64,000 nt of DNA from Pseudonocardia sp. DSM 110487 (GTDB lineage Bacteria > Actinomycetota > Actinomycetes > Mycobacteriales > Pseudonocardiaceae): NCBI RefSeq assembly GCF_019468565.1, contig NZ_CP080521.1:7626001-7690000 (forward strand). The letters are read 5' to 3'. Under the pieces are notes generated by a model. That model worked only from the letters and a program-made list of their open reading frames with translations, was not told the DNA's origin and ran no database searches. Every line of letters begins with the position of its first letter. Positions within the stretch are counted from its first letter, which is position 1. The translations under genes were made by a program, and so were the position numbers. Below, piece by piece: positions 9,118-16,187 of the stretch.

Positions 9118-9144
9118 CGGTTCGCTCGAGCTCGCTTCCGGCCG

Positions 9145-10002
9145 TCAGACAGCGACCCCGGCCCGTCCCCGCTCCTGTGCGCGCAGCCGCGCACGCTCCG
9201 CGCGCCGTTCCTGCTGCCGGTCGGGATCGGCGACCGGTGACGCGAGCAGGAGGCGCCGGGTGTACGAATGCTCGGGATCGACGGTGACGCGCTGGGCGGG
9301 TCCGTGCTCGACGATCTCACCCCGGTACATCACCGCGACGTCGTGGCTGACGTGCCGCACGACGTCGATGTCGTGCGAGATGAACAGGTACGCAACTCCT
9401 GTGTCCCGCTGGACCTGCAGGAGCAGGTCGAGCACCCGCGCCTGCGTGGTGAGGTCGAGGGCGCTCACCGGCTCGTCGCACACGATGAGCTTCGGCTGCA
9501 GCGCCAGCGCGCGGGCGATCGCGACGCGCTGGCGCTGGCCGCCGGAGAACTCCCGCGGCAGTCGGTGCACGGCGTCCTGCGGCAGGCCGACCCGGTCGAG
9601 CAGCTCCATGATCCGCGCTCGCGCCGCCTGTGCGCTCACGCCCTGAACCGTGAGCGGCTCGGCCAGGATCTCTCCGATCTCCATCGCGGGATTGAGCGAG
9701 CTGTACGGATCCTGGAACACCACCTGTAGGTCGCGGCTCAGCCTGCGACGCTGGGCACGCCCGGCGTGCGAGATGTCCTCGCCTGCGAAGGTGATCCGGC
9801 CTGCGGTCACCGGCGCCAGACCGAGCAGTGCACGGCCGAGGGTCGTCTTGCCCGAACCGGATTCGCCGACCAGCCCGAGGGTCTGGCCGGCGTCGACCGC
9901 GACCGAGACGCCGCCCAACGCCCGGAACGGCTTCGCCCGGAACCGCTTCGGGCGGTACTCGACCACGAGGTCTTCGACGGAGAGGAGACGCTCGCCCATC
10001 AT
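9145..10002 (-). CDS. Oligopeptide/oligosaccharide ABC transporter ATPase (OppF/DppF type)
   Basis: The 285-residue protein carries Walker A 'GESGSGKTT', the Q-loop region 'VVFQDPYSSLNPAMEIGEIL', the ABC signature 'SGGQRQR', Walker B 'LIVCDEPVSALDL' and the switch His in 'FISHDIDVV'. The C-terminal 'PEHSYTRRLL' is the oligopeptide-family tail motif. It is the second ATPase of the Opp-like system at 11.7-16.1 kb but is now separated from it by an IS200/IS605 insertion. The start (ATGATG at 10002) lies only a few bases from the IS end, so expression may depend on read-through or a new promoter. Confidence 0.93.
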   Translation of the reverse strand: MMGERLLSVEDLVVEYRPKRFRAKPFRALGGVSVAVDAGQTLGLVGESGSGKTTLGRALLGLAPVTAGRITFAGEDISHAGRAQRRRLSRDLQVVFQDPYSSLNPAMEIGEILAEPLTVQGVSAQAARARIMELLDRVGLPQDAVHRLPREFSGGQRQRVAIARALALQPKLIVCDEPVSALDLTTQARVLDLLLQVQRDTGVAYLFISHDIDVVRHVSHDVAVMYRGEIVEHGPAQRVTVDPEHSYTRRLLLASPVADPDRQQERRAERARLRAQERGRAGVAV

Positions 10003-10021
10003 CGAGAAAGCTCCGAGGAAG

Positions 10022-10042
10022 CTCCCGGCTTCAGCCGTGGGG
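10022..10042. repeat. IS605 left-end hairpin
   Basis: The sequence ctcccggcttcagccgtgggg can fold with CGGC/GCCG around TTCA plus flanking C/G pairs and a bulged T. It matches the right-end hairpin in stem and bulge and is the presumed TnpA recognition structure. Confidence 0.6.
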
Positions 10043-10059
10043 AGGAATCGGAGTGCCGT

Positions 10060-10479
10060 TCAGGCGTTGCGCTGGTTGGCGAGGCACTGCTTGACGATCT
10101 CCAATGGGGCTCCGCCGAGGGTGGCGACGAAGTAGGAGTTCGTCCAGAGGGTCGGGATGCGGGACCGGACGGCCGGGAACTCTTGGCGGATGTACCGCGA
10201 CGAGCGAGCCTTGATCTGCTTGACCAGACGGTGGATGCCGTACTGCGGGTCGCGCGACACGAGCAGGTGCACATGGTCGGGCATCGTCTCCAGTTCGATG
10301 ATGCGTGCGTCGCGCTCGGCGCACACGTCGCGGATGATCTGTTGGAGCCGGTCGTCAACGGCGCCCTCGATGACCTTGCGCTGATATTTCGGGCACCACA
10401 CGACGTGGTATGTGCAGCGGTAGACGACGTTGTTGTTCGACCGGCCGCTGGATGCGGTACCGCGCGGGTCGCACAACAC
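10060..10479 (-). CDS. tnpA: IS200/IS605 Y1 transposase TnpA with catalytic Tyr replaced by Cys
   Basis: The 139-residue ORF has the Y1 HUH-transposase features: 'CTYHVVWCPKYQRKVIEG' near the start, the metal-binding 'MPDHVHLLVS' (His69, His71) and the C-terminal helix region. Family members have a Tyr in a 'Y[IV]xxQ' motif near the C-terminus that attacks DNA. Here the corresponding stretch is 'EIVKQCLANQ', with Cys132 (codon tgc, one base from tac) where Tyr is expected. If correct, the protein can bind hairpins but not cleave, so the copy would be immobile unless helped in trans. It is divergent from tnpB with about 35 bp between starts. The true start may lie about 10 codons downstream. 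Confidence 0.85.
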   Translation of the reverse strand: MLCDPRGTASSGRSNNNVVYRCTYHVVWCPKYQRKVIEGAVDDRLQQIIRDVCAERDARIIELETMPDHVHLLVSRDPQYGIHRLVKQIKARSSRYIRQEFPAVRSRIPTLWTNSYFVATLGGAPLEIVKQCLANQRNA

Positions 10480-10513
10480 GGAATTGTCGGGGGTGCAGCG
10501 GATAGTGGCGGGC

Positions 10514-11692
10514 GTGGAGGAAACCGTCCGCTACACCTATCGGCTGCGCCCCGGCGCGCAGGCCGAGCGGGCGCTCATGGCCGAGTGGCACCGCTGCCGG
10601 TGGCTGTGGAACGAGGCCGTGCACCAACGCCGCATCGGCAACAAACCCAACCGGGCCACCGTGGCAAGGATGCTGACCGCCGCCCGCAAGACCAGCAGCT
10701 GGCTGCGGGCGGGCTCCCAGAACGCCCAGGCCTGCATGCTCGAAACGTGGGCGCTGGCGAACAAGCACAGCTACCAGGTCCGCGGCCGGGCCAAACCGGC
10801 GATCAAGAAGAAGCACAAGACGCTGCCGTCGCTGGGGTACAACCGCAACGGCTTCGCGATCGTCGACGGCCGGCTGCGGCTGCCCAAGGGCACCACGATC
10901 CCCGTGGTGTGGTCCCGCGAGCTGCCGTGCGAGCCCACATCTGTGCGGGTCTTTCAGGACTCGCTGGGGCACTGGTACGCCTCGTTCGTGGTGCGCCGCG
11001 AGGTCGAGCCCACCCCGCCCGCGAAGGGCGGTATCGGGGTCGACTGGGGTGTCAGCACGCCCGCCACCACCACCGACCCGAGGTTCGATCTGCCCTACGC
11101 GGGCCACCGGCGACGGTGCGCGGCCGAGCTGGCGAAAGCGCAGCGGAGAATGTCCCGCCGCAAACGCCGCCGGGGACATCCCCTGTCCAACGGGTATGTG
11201 AGGGCGCGGAAGGTCAAGGCGCGGATCGAGAAGAAGGCGGCGCGGCAGAACACCCACACCGCCCGCACCTGGGCCAAGCGGGTCGTGGACCACCACCAGC
11301 TCATCGCAGTGGAGGACTTCCGGGCCAAGTTCCTGGCCCGTACGAGGATGGCCCGCAAGGCCGCCGACATCGGGCTCGGCACACTGAAGACCGAACTGAT
11401 CGAGCGGGCCGTGCGGGCCGGACGACAGGTGGTGATCGTCGCGCCCGCCTACACATCGATGACGTGCTCGCGCTGCTTGGCAAGAACCACGCAGCGGCTC
11501 GGGCTCGCCGAACGAACCTTCTCCTGTCCTTCCTGCGGCCACACCGCGGACTGGGACCGGAACGCCGCCGGGACGATCCTGGCTGTCGCAGAACGGGGCG
11601 GCACCTGTGTTGACGACGTAAGACACGCTCTGGCTTCCTCTCCTGTGGTCGCCGGTGTCGTGCGGTCTGAGCTGGAAATCCCCCGGCATTAG
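10514..11692 (+). CDS. tnpB: IS605 RNA-guided nuclease TnpB
   Basis: From the GTG at 10514 (392 residues) the protein shows the TnpB plan: an N-terminal WED/REC-like part, then RuvC-I 'GIGVDWGVSTPA' (Asp177), an Arg/Lys-rich bridge region 'RRMSRRKRRRGH', RuvC-II 'LIAVEDFRAK' (Glu268), a zinc ribbon with CxxC pairs ('CSRC', 'CPSC', Cys318/321/338/341) and RuvC-III 'ADWDRNAAGT'. All catalytic and zinc residues are present, so the nuclease looks intact. Family knowledge says TnpB uses a guide RNA made from its own 3' end and the right IS end to cut empty donor sites and so retain the element. The stop codon lies in the loop of the right-end hairpin. An earlier start at 10430 is open but less likely. 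Confidence 0.9.
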   Translation: MEETVRYTYRLRPGAQAERALMAEWHRCRWLWNEAVHQRRIGNKPNRATVARMLTAARKTSSWLRAGSQNAQACMLETWALANKHSYQVRGRAKPAIKKKHKTLPSLGYNRNGFAIVDGRLRLPKGTTIPVVWSRELPCEPTSVRVFQDSLGHWYASFVVRREVEPTPPAKGGIGVDWGVSTPATTTDPRFDLPYAGHRRRCAAELAKAQRRMSRRKRRRGHPLSNGYVRARKVKARIEKKAARQNTHTARTWAKRVVDHHQLIAVEDFRAKFLARTRMARKAADIGLGTLKTELIERAVRAGRQVVIVAPAYTSMTCSRCLARTTQRLGLAERTFSCPSCGHTADWDRNAAGTILAVAERGGTCVDDVRHALASSPVVAGVVRSELEIPRH

Positions 11693-11700
11693 CCGTCGGG
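11681..11700. repeat. IS605 right-end hairpin, probable 3' scaffold of the TnpB guide RNA
   Basis: The sequence ccccggcattagccgtcggg pairs CGGC with GCCG around ATTA and CCC with GGG across a TC bulge. The tnpB stop (tag, 11690-11692) is partly in the loop. In characterised IS605 elements this region ends the reRNA and the flanking host sequence becomes the guide. Confidence 0.55.
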
Positions 11701-11705
11701 AACCG

Positions 11706-13502
11706 TTAAACGTCCTTCGTCAGCAGCGTCGCGGCCGCAGCAGTCATCGGTTCCTTCTCAGCGAGCATCGAGCCCAACAGCGCCTGTGTGTAGCTGTCCC
11801 TTGGTGAGCGCAGCACCTCGCGCACCGGCCCGTCCTCGACGATCCGACCGTTCTGCATGACGGCCACCCGGTCGGCCAGATCGGCGACGACGCCGAAGTC
11901 GTGGGTGACGAGGACGATCGCCACATCGAGCTCCGCCTGCATCTCCCGCAACAGGTCGAGAACCTCGGCCTGCACGGTGACGTCGAGCGCCGTCGTCGGC
12001 TCGTCGGCGATCACCAGGTCCGGCTCGCAACTGACCGCGCCTGCGATGAGCACCCGCTGCGCCATACCGCCTGACACCTCGTGCGGGTAGGCGGTGAAGG
12101 TGCGCTGCGGGTCCGGGATGCCGACCTTCGCGAGCAGGTCGAGCGCCCGGGCCCGCGCCGCGGCCTTGGAGATCCCGAGGACTCTGACCATCGGGCGCAC
12201 GAGCTGGTAGCCGATCGTGAACGCCGGGTCGAGGTTCGACATCGGCTCCTGCGGGATGTAGGAGATTCGTCGGCCGCGCAGCGGGGTGAGCCGCGCCTGA
12301 GCGACGACCTGGTCACCGGGCTCGACCGTGGACACGCCATCGAACCGGATAGTGCCGCTGACGATCCGCGCGGCATCCGGCAGCAGGCCCAGTACCGAGA
12401 AGGCCGTCTGGGTCTTCCCCGAGCCGGACTCCCCGACGATCGCGAGCACCTCGCCGCGGTCGACGTGGAACGAGACGTCGTCCACGACGAGCTTGACGCC
12501 GCCGTCGGCCCGGGGATAGCCGACCGACAGGTGCGACACCTCGAGCAGATATCTCCCAGGCGCCGATGCGGCGACGTCGCCTGCCGGCTCCGCAGCGACC
12601 TTGGCCTGCTTCGCCTTCGGCACCTCCCGCCTGTCCTCGAGCGCGTCCCGAACGGCGTTGCCCAGCAGCACGAATGCGGCGGTCGTCAGCCCGATCGCGA
12701 CAGCAGGCCACACCAGCAGGCTCGGCGCGACGTAGATGTTCTCGAACCCGTCGCTCAGCATCACGCCCCACGTTGCCTGCTGGGGGTCGCCGAGCCCGAG
12801 GAACTCCAGGCCCGACTGCACGGCGATCGCCACCCCGGCGACCATCGCCGTCTGGATGATGAGCGGGGCCCGGACGACGGACATGATGTGTCGGCTGATG
12901 ATCCGCACGTCGCTCAGGCCCGCGACGCGGGCGGCGTCCACATACAGCTCGCCCCGCACCGACTGCACCGCGGTGCGGGTCAGCCGGAAGTATCCCGGGC
13001 TGATCAGGACGCCGAACACGATCATCGTGATCCACACCGTCGGGCCGAACGCCGCTCGCACCGAGAGCAGCACGATGATGCCGGGCAGGCTCATCAGCAG
13101 GTTCGCGACCCAGCTGGGCACGGAGTCGAACCAGCCGCCGTAGTACCCCGCGACGAGGCCGGCGGGCAGGCCGATGGCGATCGCGACGGCCGCGCACAGC
13201 AGCGCCGACAGCAGCGTGATCTGTGCGCCGTACAGCAGTCGGCTCCACACGTCCCGGCCGGCGCTGTCGGTGCCGAGCAGATGCTCACCACCCGCGGGCG
13301 CCAGCATCCGATCGATGTTCGCGAAGTTCTCGTCGAAGGGCGAGACCATCGGCCCGAACACGGCGGCGAGGACGACGATCGCCAGTACGGCGAGGGCGAG
13401 CACGCCGAGCGGATTGCGGACGACCCGCCGCAGTACGGACGACCGGACCACGAGATCGGACGGTCCAGGCAGTTCCCCGGGGATGTCGAGGCTTCGGCTC
13501 AT
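11706..13502 (-). CDS. ABC transporter permease (DppC-like) fused to ATPase (DppD-like)
   Basis: The 598-residue protein joins two subunits that are usually separate. Residues 1 to about 290 are an Opp/Dpp-type permease: an N-terminal TM ('LGVLALAVLAIVVLAAVFGP'), the family loop 'EHLLGTDSAGRDVWSRLLYG' and the EAA-like loop 'YVDAARVAGLSDVRIISRHI'. After a charged linker, residues ~310-598 form an ABC ATPase with Walker A 'GESGSGKTQ', signature 'SGGMAQR' and Walker B 'LVIADEPTTALDV'. The ATG at 13502 has GAGGAG nine bases upstream and overlaps the stop of a 26-codon micro-ORF (ATGA). Permease-ATPase fusions of this type are known in Actinobacteria. It works with the DppB-like permease, the binding lipoprotein and the ATPase at 9.1 kb. 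Confidence 0.92.
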   Translation of the reverse strand: MSRSLDIPGELPGPSDLVVRSSVLRRVVRNPLGVLALAVLAIVVLAAVFGPMVSPFDENFANIDRMLAPAGGEHLLGTDSAGRDVWSRLLYGAQITLLSALLCAAVAIAIGLPAGLVAGYYGGWFDSVPSWVANLLMSLPGIIVLLSVRAAFGPTVWITMIVFGVLISPGYFRLTRTAVQSVRGELYVDAARVAGLSDVRIISRHIMSVVRAPLIIQTAMVAGVAIAVQSGLEFLGLGDPQQATWGVMLSDGFENIYVAPSLLVWPAVAIGLTTAAFVLLGNAVRDALEDRREVPKAKQAKVAAEPAGDVAASAPGRYLLEVSHLSVGYPRADGGVKLVVDDVSFHVDRGEVLAIVGESGSGKTQTAFSVLGLLPDAARIVSGTIRFDGVSTVEPGDQVVAQARLTPLRGRRISYIPQEPMSNLDPAFTIGYQLVRPMVRVLGISKAAARARALDLLAKVGIPDPQRTFTAYPHEVSGGMAQRVLIAGAVSCEPDLVIADEPTTALDVTVQAEVLDLLREMQAELDVAIVLVTHDFGVVADLADRVAVMQNGRIVEDGPVREVLRSPRDSYTQALLGSMLAEKEPMTAAAATLLTKDV

Positions 13503-13579
13503 ACCAGCTCCTCGCTGACGCTCGTCGCGGGCATTCGCCCAAGGCGCTGTGCCGATGATTCGCTCGCAAGCTCGCTCAT
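13499..13579 (-). CDS. 26-codon coupling micro-ORF (dispersed element, copy A)
   Basis: The space between the DppB-like and DppCD-like genes is one complete small ORF. Its ATG overlaps the permease stop (ATGA, 13579-13576) and its TGA overlaps the next gene's ATG (ATGA, 13502-13499). The peptide begins MSELASESSAQR. The first ~36 bases differ at only one position from the element at 61578-61655, in an unrelated operon on the other strand. The end of the element (agcgaggag) provides the ribosome-binding site for the next gene. Reported as CDS because it is a full ORF in coupling position; whether the peptide itself matters is unknown. Confidence 0.55.
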   Translation of the reverse strand: MSELASESSAQRLGRMPATSVSEELV

Positions 13580-14517
13580 CCCACACGCACCTTCGGGTTC
13601 AGCCAGCCGTTGGCGAGATCGATCAGCAGGTTCACGACCACGACGACGATCACCGTGTAGACGACCACACCCATCACGATCGGGATGTCGCCGGATGTCG
13701 TCGCATCGACCGCGAGTGCACCGATGCCCGGAACAGCGAAGACCCGCTCGATGATGACGACGCCACCGAGGAGCCCCACGAACTGGAGGCCGATGACGGT
13801 CAACCCGGCCGGCGCGGCGCTGCGCAGAACGTGCTTGAAGAGGATCTCCCTCTCCCCGATGCCGCGGCTGCGCAGCGTCCGCACATAGTCGCGTTCTAGC
13901 TGCGTGATCACCGCGCTGCGGATCTGTTGTGCGCTCGAGGCGACGGAGTTGACGACGATCGCGATGACGGGAAGCGCCAAGGTCGCGACCCAGGCGTCGA
14001 CGCTCGACCCCGGGGTGATCGTGCTGATCGCCGGGAAGAGCCGCAGCTGCATGGCGAACACTGCGACGAGGACGATCGCGAAGACGAACCCGGGGAGAGC
14101 GTCGCCGACCACCGCGCCGACCTGCACGACGCGGTCGATCCACCCGCGCCTCGTCGCCGCGGCCATGCCCATGAGCGTGGCGATCACGGCCACCAGCACG
14201 ATCGAGACGAAGACGAGTGCGAGGGTCACCGGCAACCGGCTGAAGATCGCGTCCGCGACCTTCTGCGCCGAGAACCACGAGTCGCCGAGGTCGCCGGTGA
14301 GCGCACTGCCCGCCCAGATGACGAACCGCACGGGAAGCGGCTTGTCGAGGCCGAGCTCGGCCTCCTTGAGCGCCACCTGTTCCTCGGTGGCCATGTCGCC
14401 GAGGATGTTGCGCGCGATGCTCTGACCGGAGAAGAAGAGGAGCGCGTAGGTGAGAGCGCTGATCACGGCGAGCAGGACGGCTCCGGCGGCCAGCCTTCGC
14501 ACGGCGAAGAAGATCAC
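13576..14517 (-). CDS. ABC transporter permease, DppB/OppB type
   Basis: The 313-residue protein begins MIFFAVRRLAAGAVLLAVIS, the usual OppB N-terminal helix. The periplasmic region 'LGLDKPLPVRFVIWAGSALT' and 'GDLGDSWFSAQKVADAIFSR' follows. Five further helices surround the EAA-like cytoplasmic loop 'DYVRTLRSRGIGEREILFKH'. The C-terminus ends 'LLIDLANGWLNPKVRVG', typical of the family. Length is normal. It lies between the binding protein (2-bp gap) and the permease-ATPase fusion. The transporter's clustering with a beta-glucuronidase suggests glucuronide or oligosaccharide import, not peptides; this is inference. Confidence 0.93.
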   Translation of the reverse strand: MIFFAVRRLAAGAVLLAVISALTYALLFFSGQSIARNILGDMATEEQVALKEAELGLDKPLPVRFVIWAGSALTGDLGDSWFSAQKVADAIFSRLPVTLALVFVSIVLVAVIATLMGMAAATRRGWIDRVVQVGAVVGDALPGFVFAIVLVAVFAMQLRLFPAISTITPGSSVDAWVATLALPVIAIVVNSVASSAQQIRSAVITQLERDYVRTLRSRGIGEREILFKHVLRSAAPAGLTVIGLQFVGLLGGVVIIERVFAVPGIGALAVDATTSGDIPIVMGVVVYTVIVVVVVNLLIDLANGWLNPKVRVG

Positions 14518-14519
14518 GA

Positions 14520-16055
14520 CTACCTCCGGGGGGTCGACGCGTCGTTCGCGGGGGCGTAGTTGTAGATCGACGGCACCGCCTGCTGGATCTGCGGGACCGC
14601 GGTGACCGAGCCGTTCATGACGTACAGCTGGTCGATCCGGAACAACGGCACGAACCAGGCGTTCTCGGTGACGTAGCGGTTGACGTCCTTGGCCAGCTCG
14701 TCCGAGTGCTCGCCACCGTTCTGCACCGCGTCGATCATCGATTGGAGCTCAGGCGTGGTCGAGTCGAACGGGTTGTACAGCGCGCGGGTGGAGACGAGCT
14801 GGTTGATCGCCACCCACGGCTCGCCCTGGAACAGGTTGAAGTACGTGGTCGGGTACTTGCCTGCGCCCAGGTCCGCGACGTAAGTGGTCTGCGCCGCGGT
14901 CTCGGCCTGCACCCTGATCCCGACCTCGCCCAGCTGCTGCGCGACGGCTGCGATCGCCGTGTCGAACGCCGAGGACGCGGGGACTCTCATGTCGAAGCCG
15001 TCCGCGTAACCCGCCTCCGCGAGCAGCTGACGCGCCTTCGCCGGGTCGTAGGGGTAACGGTCGTCGAACTCCTCGACGTAAGCGCCGCTGGACGGTCCGA
15101 AGACCTGCGCGGTCGGGGTGCCGTAGCCGAGCTGCAGCTGGTCGAGCAGCGTCGTGCGGTCGATCGCGTAGTTGATCGCCTGACGGACCCGGACGTCCCC
15201 CAGCGCGGGGATGAGGGTCCCGCCCCGGTCGAACAGCAACAGCCCCTGCCAGTCCACCTGGTAGTCCTCGAGCACGGTCAAACCGGCACGTTCGGCGTGA
15301 GCGACGGTCCTCGCATCGACCAGCGTCGCGTCCGCCAGGTCACCCACCACCGCATTCAGCCGCGCCGTCGTCTCGGCCATGGGCCTGAGCACGATCTTGT
15401 CGAACTTCTGCAGCGACGGGTTCCAGTAGCCCTGGCGTGCGGTGAACGCGAGCTGGGAACCGGGGAGGCTCTGTGCCGGGTCGTAAACGTAGGGGCCGGT
15501 GCCGACCGGGGTCGTCGCGATGGTGCCCGCCGCGATCGCGGCCGGGCTGCCCATCAGGCCCGCAGCCTGGCTCAGGTAGTACTCGAAGGCCGGATCCGGT
15601 GCAGTCAGGTTGATCTTCACCGTGTCCGCGTCCACGATCTCGGCGGAGTCGAAGTACGCCAGTTGCGCGGCCTGCCGGCCGTTGGCCGCCTTGAAGTGCT
15701 CCAGGTTCGCCTTCGCGGCCGCGGCGTCGAACGTCGTCCCGTCGCTGAAGGTCACGCCCGTGCGGAGGTCGAGCGTCAGCTCGGTTCGGTCGTCGTTGTA
15801 GGCCCAGCCGGTCGCGAGCATCGGGCTGAGCGTTCCGTCCGGTTCGCGCTGGATCAGCGTGTCGTAGACCGGCTGGTACGGCTGCAGCTGGTGCCCGACG
15901 TGCGCCTGCGCGGGATCCCACGATGTGACGTCGGCGACGACTGCAAGGGTGAGTGTCCGGCTGTCGTCCGCCGCTCTCTGGCCCCCGCATGCAGCGAGCG
16001 CGAGGCCCACGACCGCGGCGAGGACGCCCACCTTCCCCAGGTTGCCCAACTCCAT
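14520..16055 (-). CDS. ABC transporter substrate-binding lipoprotein, family 5
   Basis: From the ATG at 16055 (site GAAGGAG nine bases upstream) the 511-residue product has a lipoprotein signal ending in lipobox 'LALAACGGQ', so Cys is the lipidated residue. The SBP_bac_5 hallmarks follow: 'VTSWDPAQAHVGHQLQPYQP' near the N-terminus, 'VYDTLIQREPDGTLSPMLAT', 'YNDDRTELTLDLRTGVTFSD' and 'VRQAINYAIDRTTLLDQL'. Family-5 proteins bind peptides, nickel or oligosaccharides. The divergent beta-glucuronidase 130 bp away and the shared operators make a glucuronide or acidic oligosaccharide ligand likely. Longer upstream starts lack a lipoprotein signal and were not used. Confidence 0.92.
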   Translation of the reverse strand: MELGNLGKVGVLAAVVGLALAACGGQRAADDSRTLTLAVVADVTSWDPAQAHVGHQLQPYQPVYDTLIQREPDGTLSPMLATGWAYNDDRTELTLDLRTGVTFSDGTTFDAAAAKANLEHFKAANGRQAAQLAYFDSAEIVDADTVKINLTAPDPAFEYYLSQAAGLMGSPAAIAAGTIATTPVGTGPYVYDPAQSLPGSQLAFTARQGYWNPSLQKFDKIVLRPMAETTARLNAVVGDLADATLVDARTVAHAERAGLTVLEDYQVDWQGLLLFDRGGTLIPALGDVRVRQAINYAIDRTTLLDQLQLGYGTPTAQVFGPSSGAYVEEFDDRYPYDPAKARQLLAEAGYADGFDMRVPASSAFDTAIAAVAQQLGEVGIRVQAETAAQTTYVADLGAGKYPTTYFNLFQGEPWVAINQLVSTRALYNPFDSTTPELQSMIDAVQNGGEHSDELAKDVNRYVTENAWFVPLFRIDQLYVMNGSVTAVPQIQQAVPSIYNYAPANDASTPRR

Positions 16056-16104
16056 CGTCAGCTCCTTCGGTGTGGGTCGGAGGATGCGAGACGTGGCGAT
16101 CAGG

Positions 16105-16120
16105 TGGCAACGAGTTGCCA
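16105..16120. promoter_or_regulatory. LacI-type operator 1, glucuronide operon
   Basis: A perfect 7-bp inverted repeat, TGGCAAC-GA-GTTGCCA, lies in the divergent promoter region between the binding-protein gene and the beta-glucuronidase. Size and symmetry fit a LacI-family site. Confidence 0.7.
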
Positions 16121-16141
16121 GTTCTTGCCGTGGACAACTTC

Positions 16142-16157
16142 TGGCAACCAGTTGCGA
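16142..16157. promoter_or_regulatory. LacI-type operator 2, glucuronide operon
   Basis: TGGCAAC-CA-GTTGCGA is a second copy of operator 1 with one arm mismatch, 37 bp away centre to centre and 30 bp before the beta-glucuronidase start. Binding here would block the divergent transcript directly. Confidence 0.65.
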
Positions 16158-16187
16158 GGAGGCGTGGTTCATCGGCTCAATGCCTGC

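Larger units (their letters stand above)
10015..11705. mobile_element. IS200/IS605-family insertion with divergent tnpA and tnpB
   Basis: The element carries tnpA on the lower strand and tnpB on the upper strand. Both ends have a small imperfect hairpin of the form CGGC-N4-GCCG-T (left about 10022-10042, right about 11681-11700). Such subterminal hairpins, not terminal inverted repeats, are typical of the single-strand-transposing IS605 group. It sits exactly between two genes of one ABC-transporter operon, right after the stop of the permease-ATPase gene. The outer limits are estimates, because cleavage sites cannot be fixed without an empty-site comparison. Confidence 0.85.

Noticed and set aside
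9118..9144. Possible third copy of the micro-ORF element (ttcgctcgagctcgcttcc)
   Set aside because: Only a short stretch resembles the element, and it lies between convergent genes without ATG/TGA overlaps.
14706..16187. N-terminal extension of the beta-glucuronidase frame
   Set aside because: The frame is open by chance opposite the binding-protein gene; beta-glucuronidases begin at the MLRP start at 16188.
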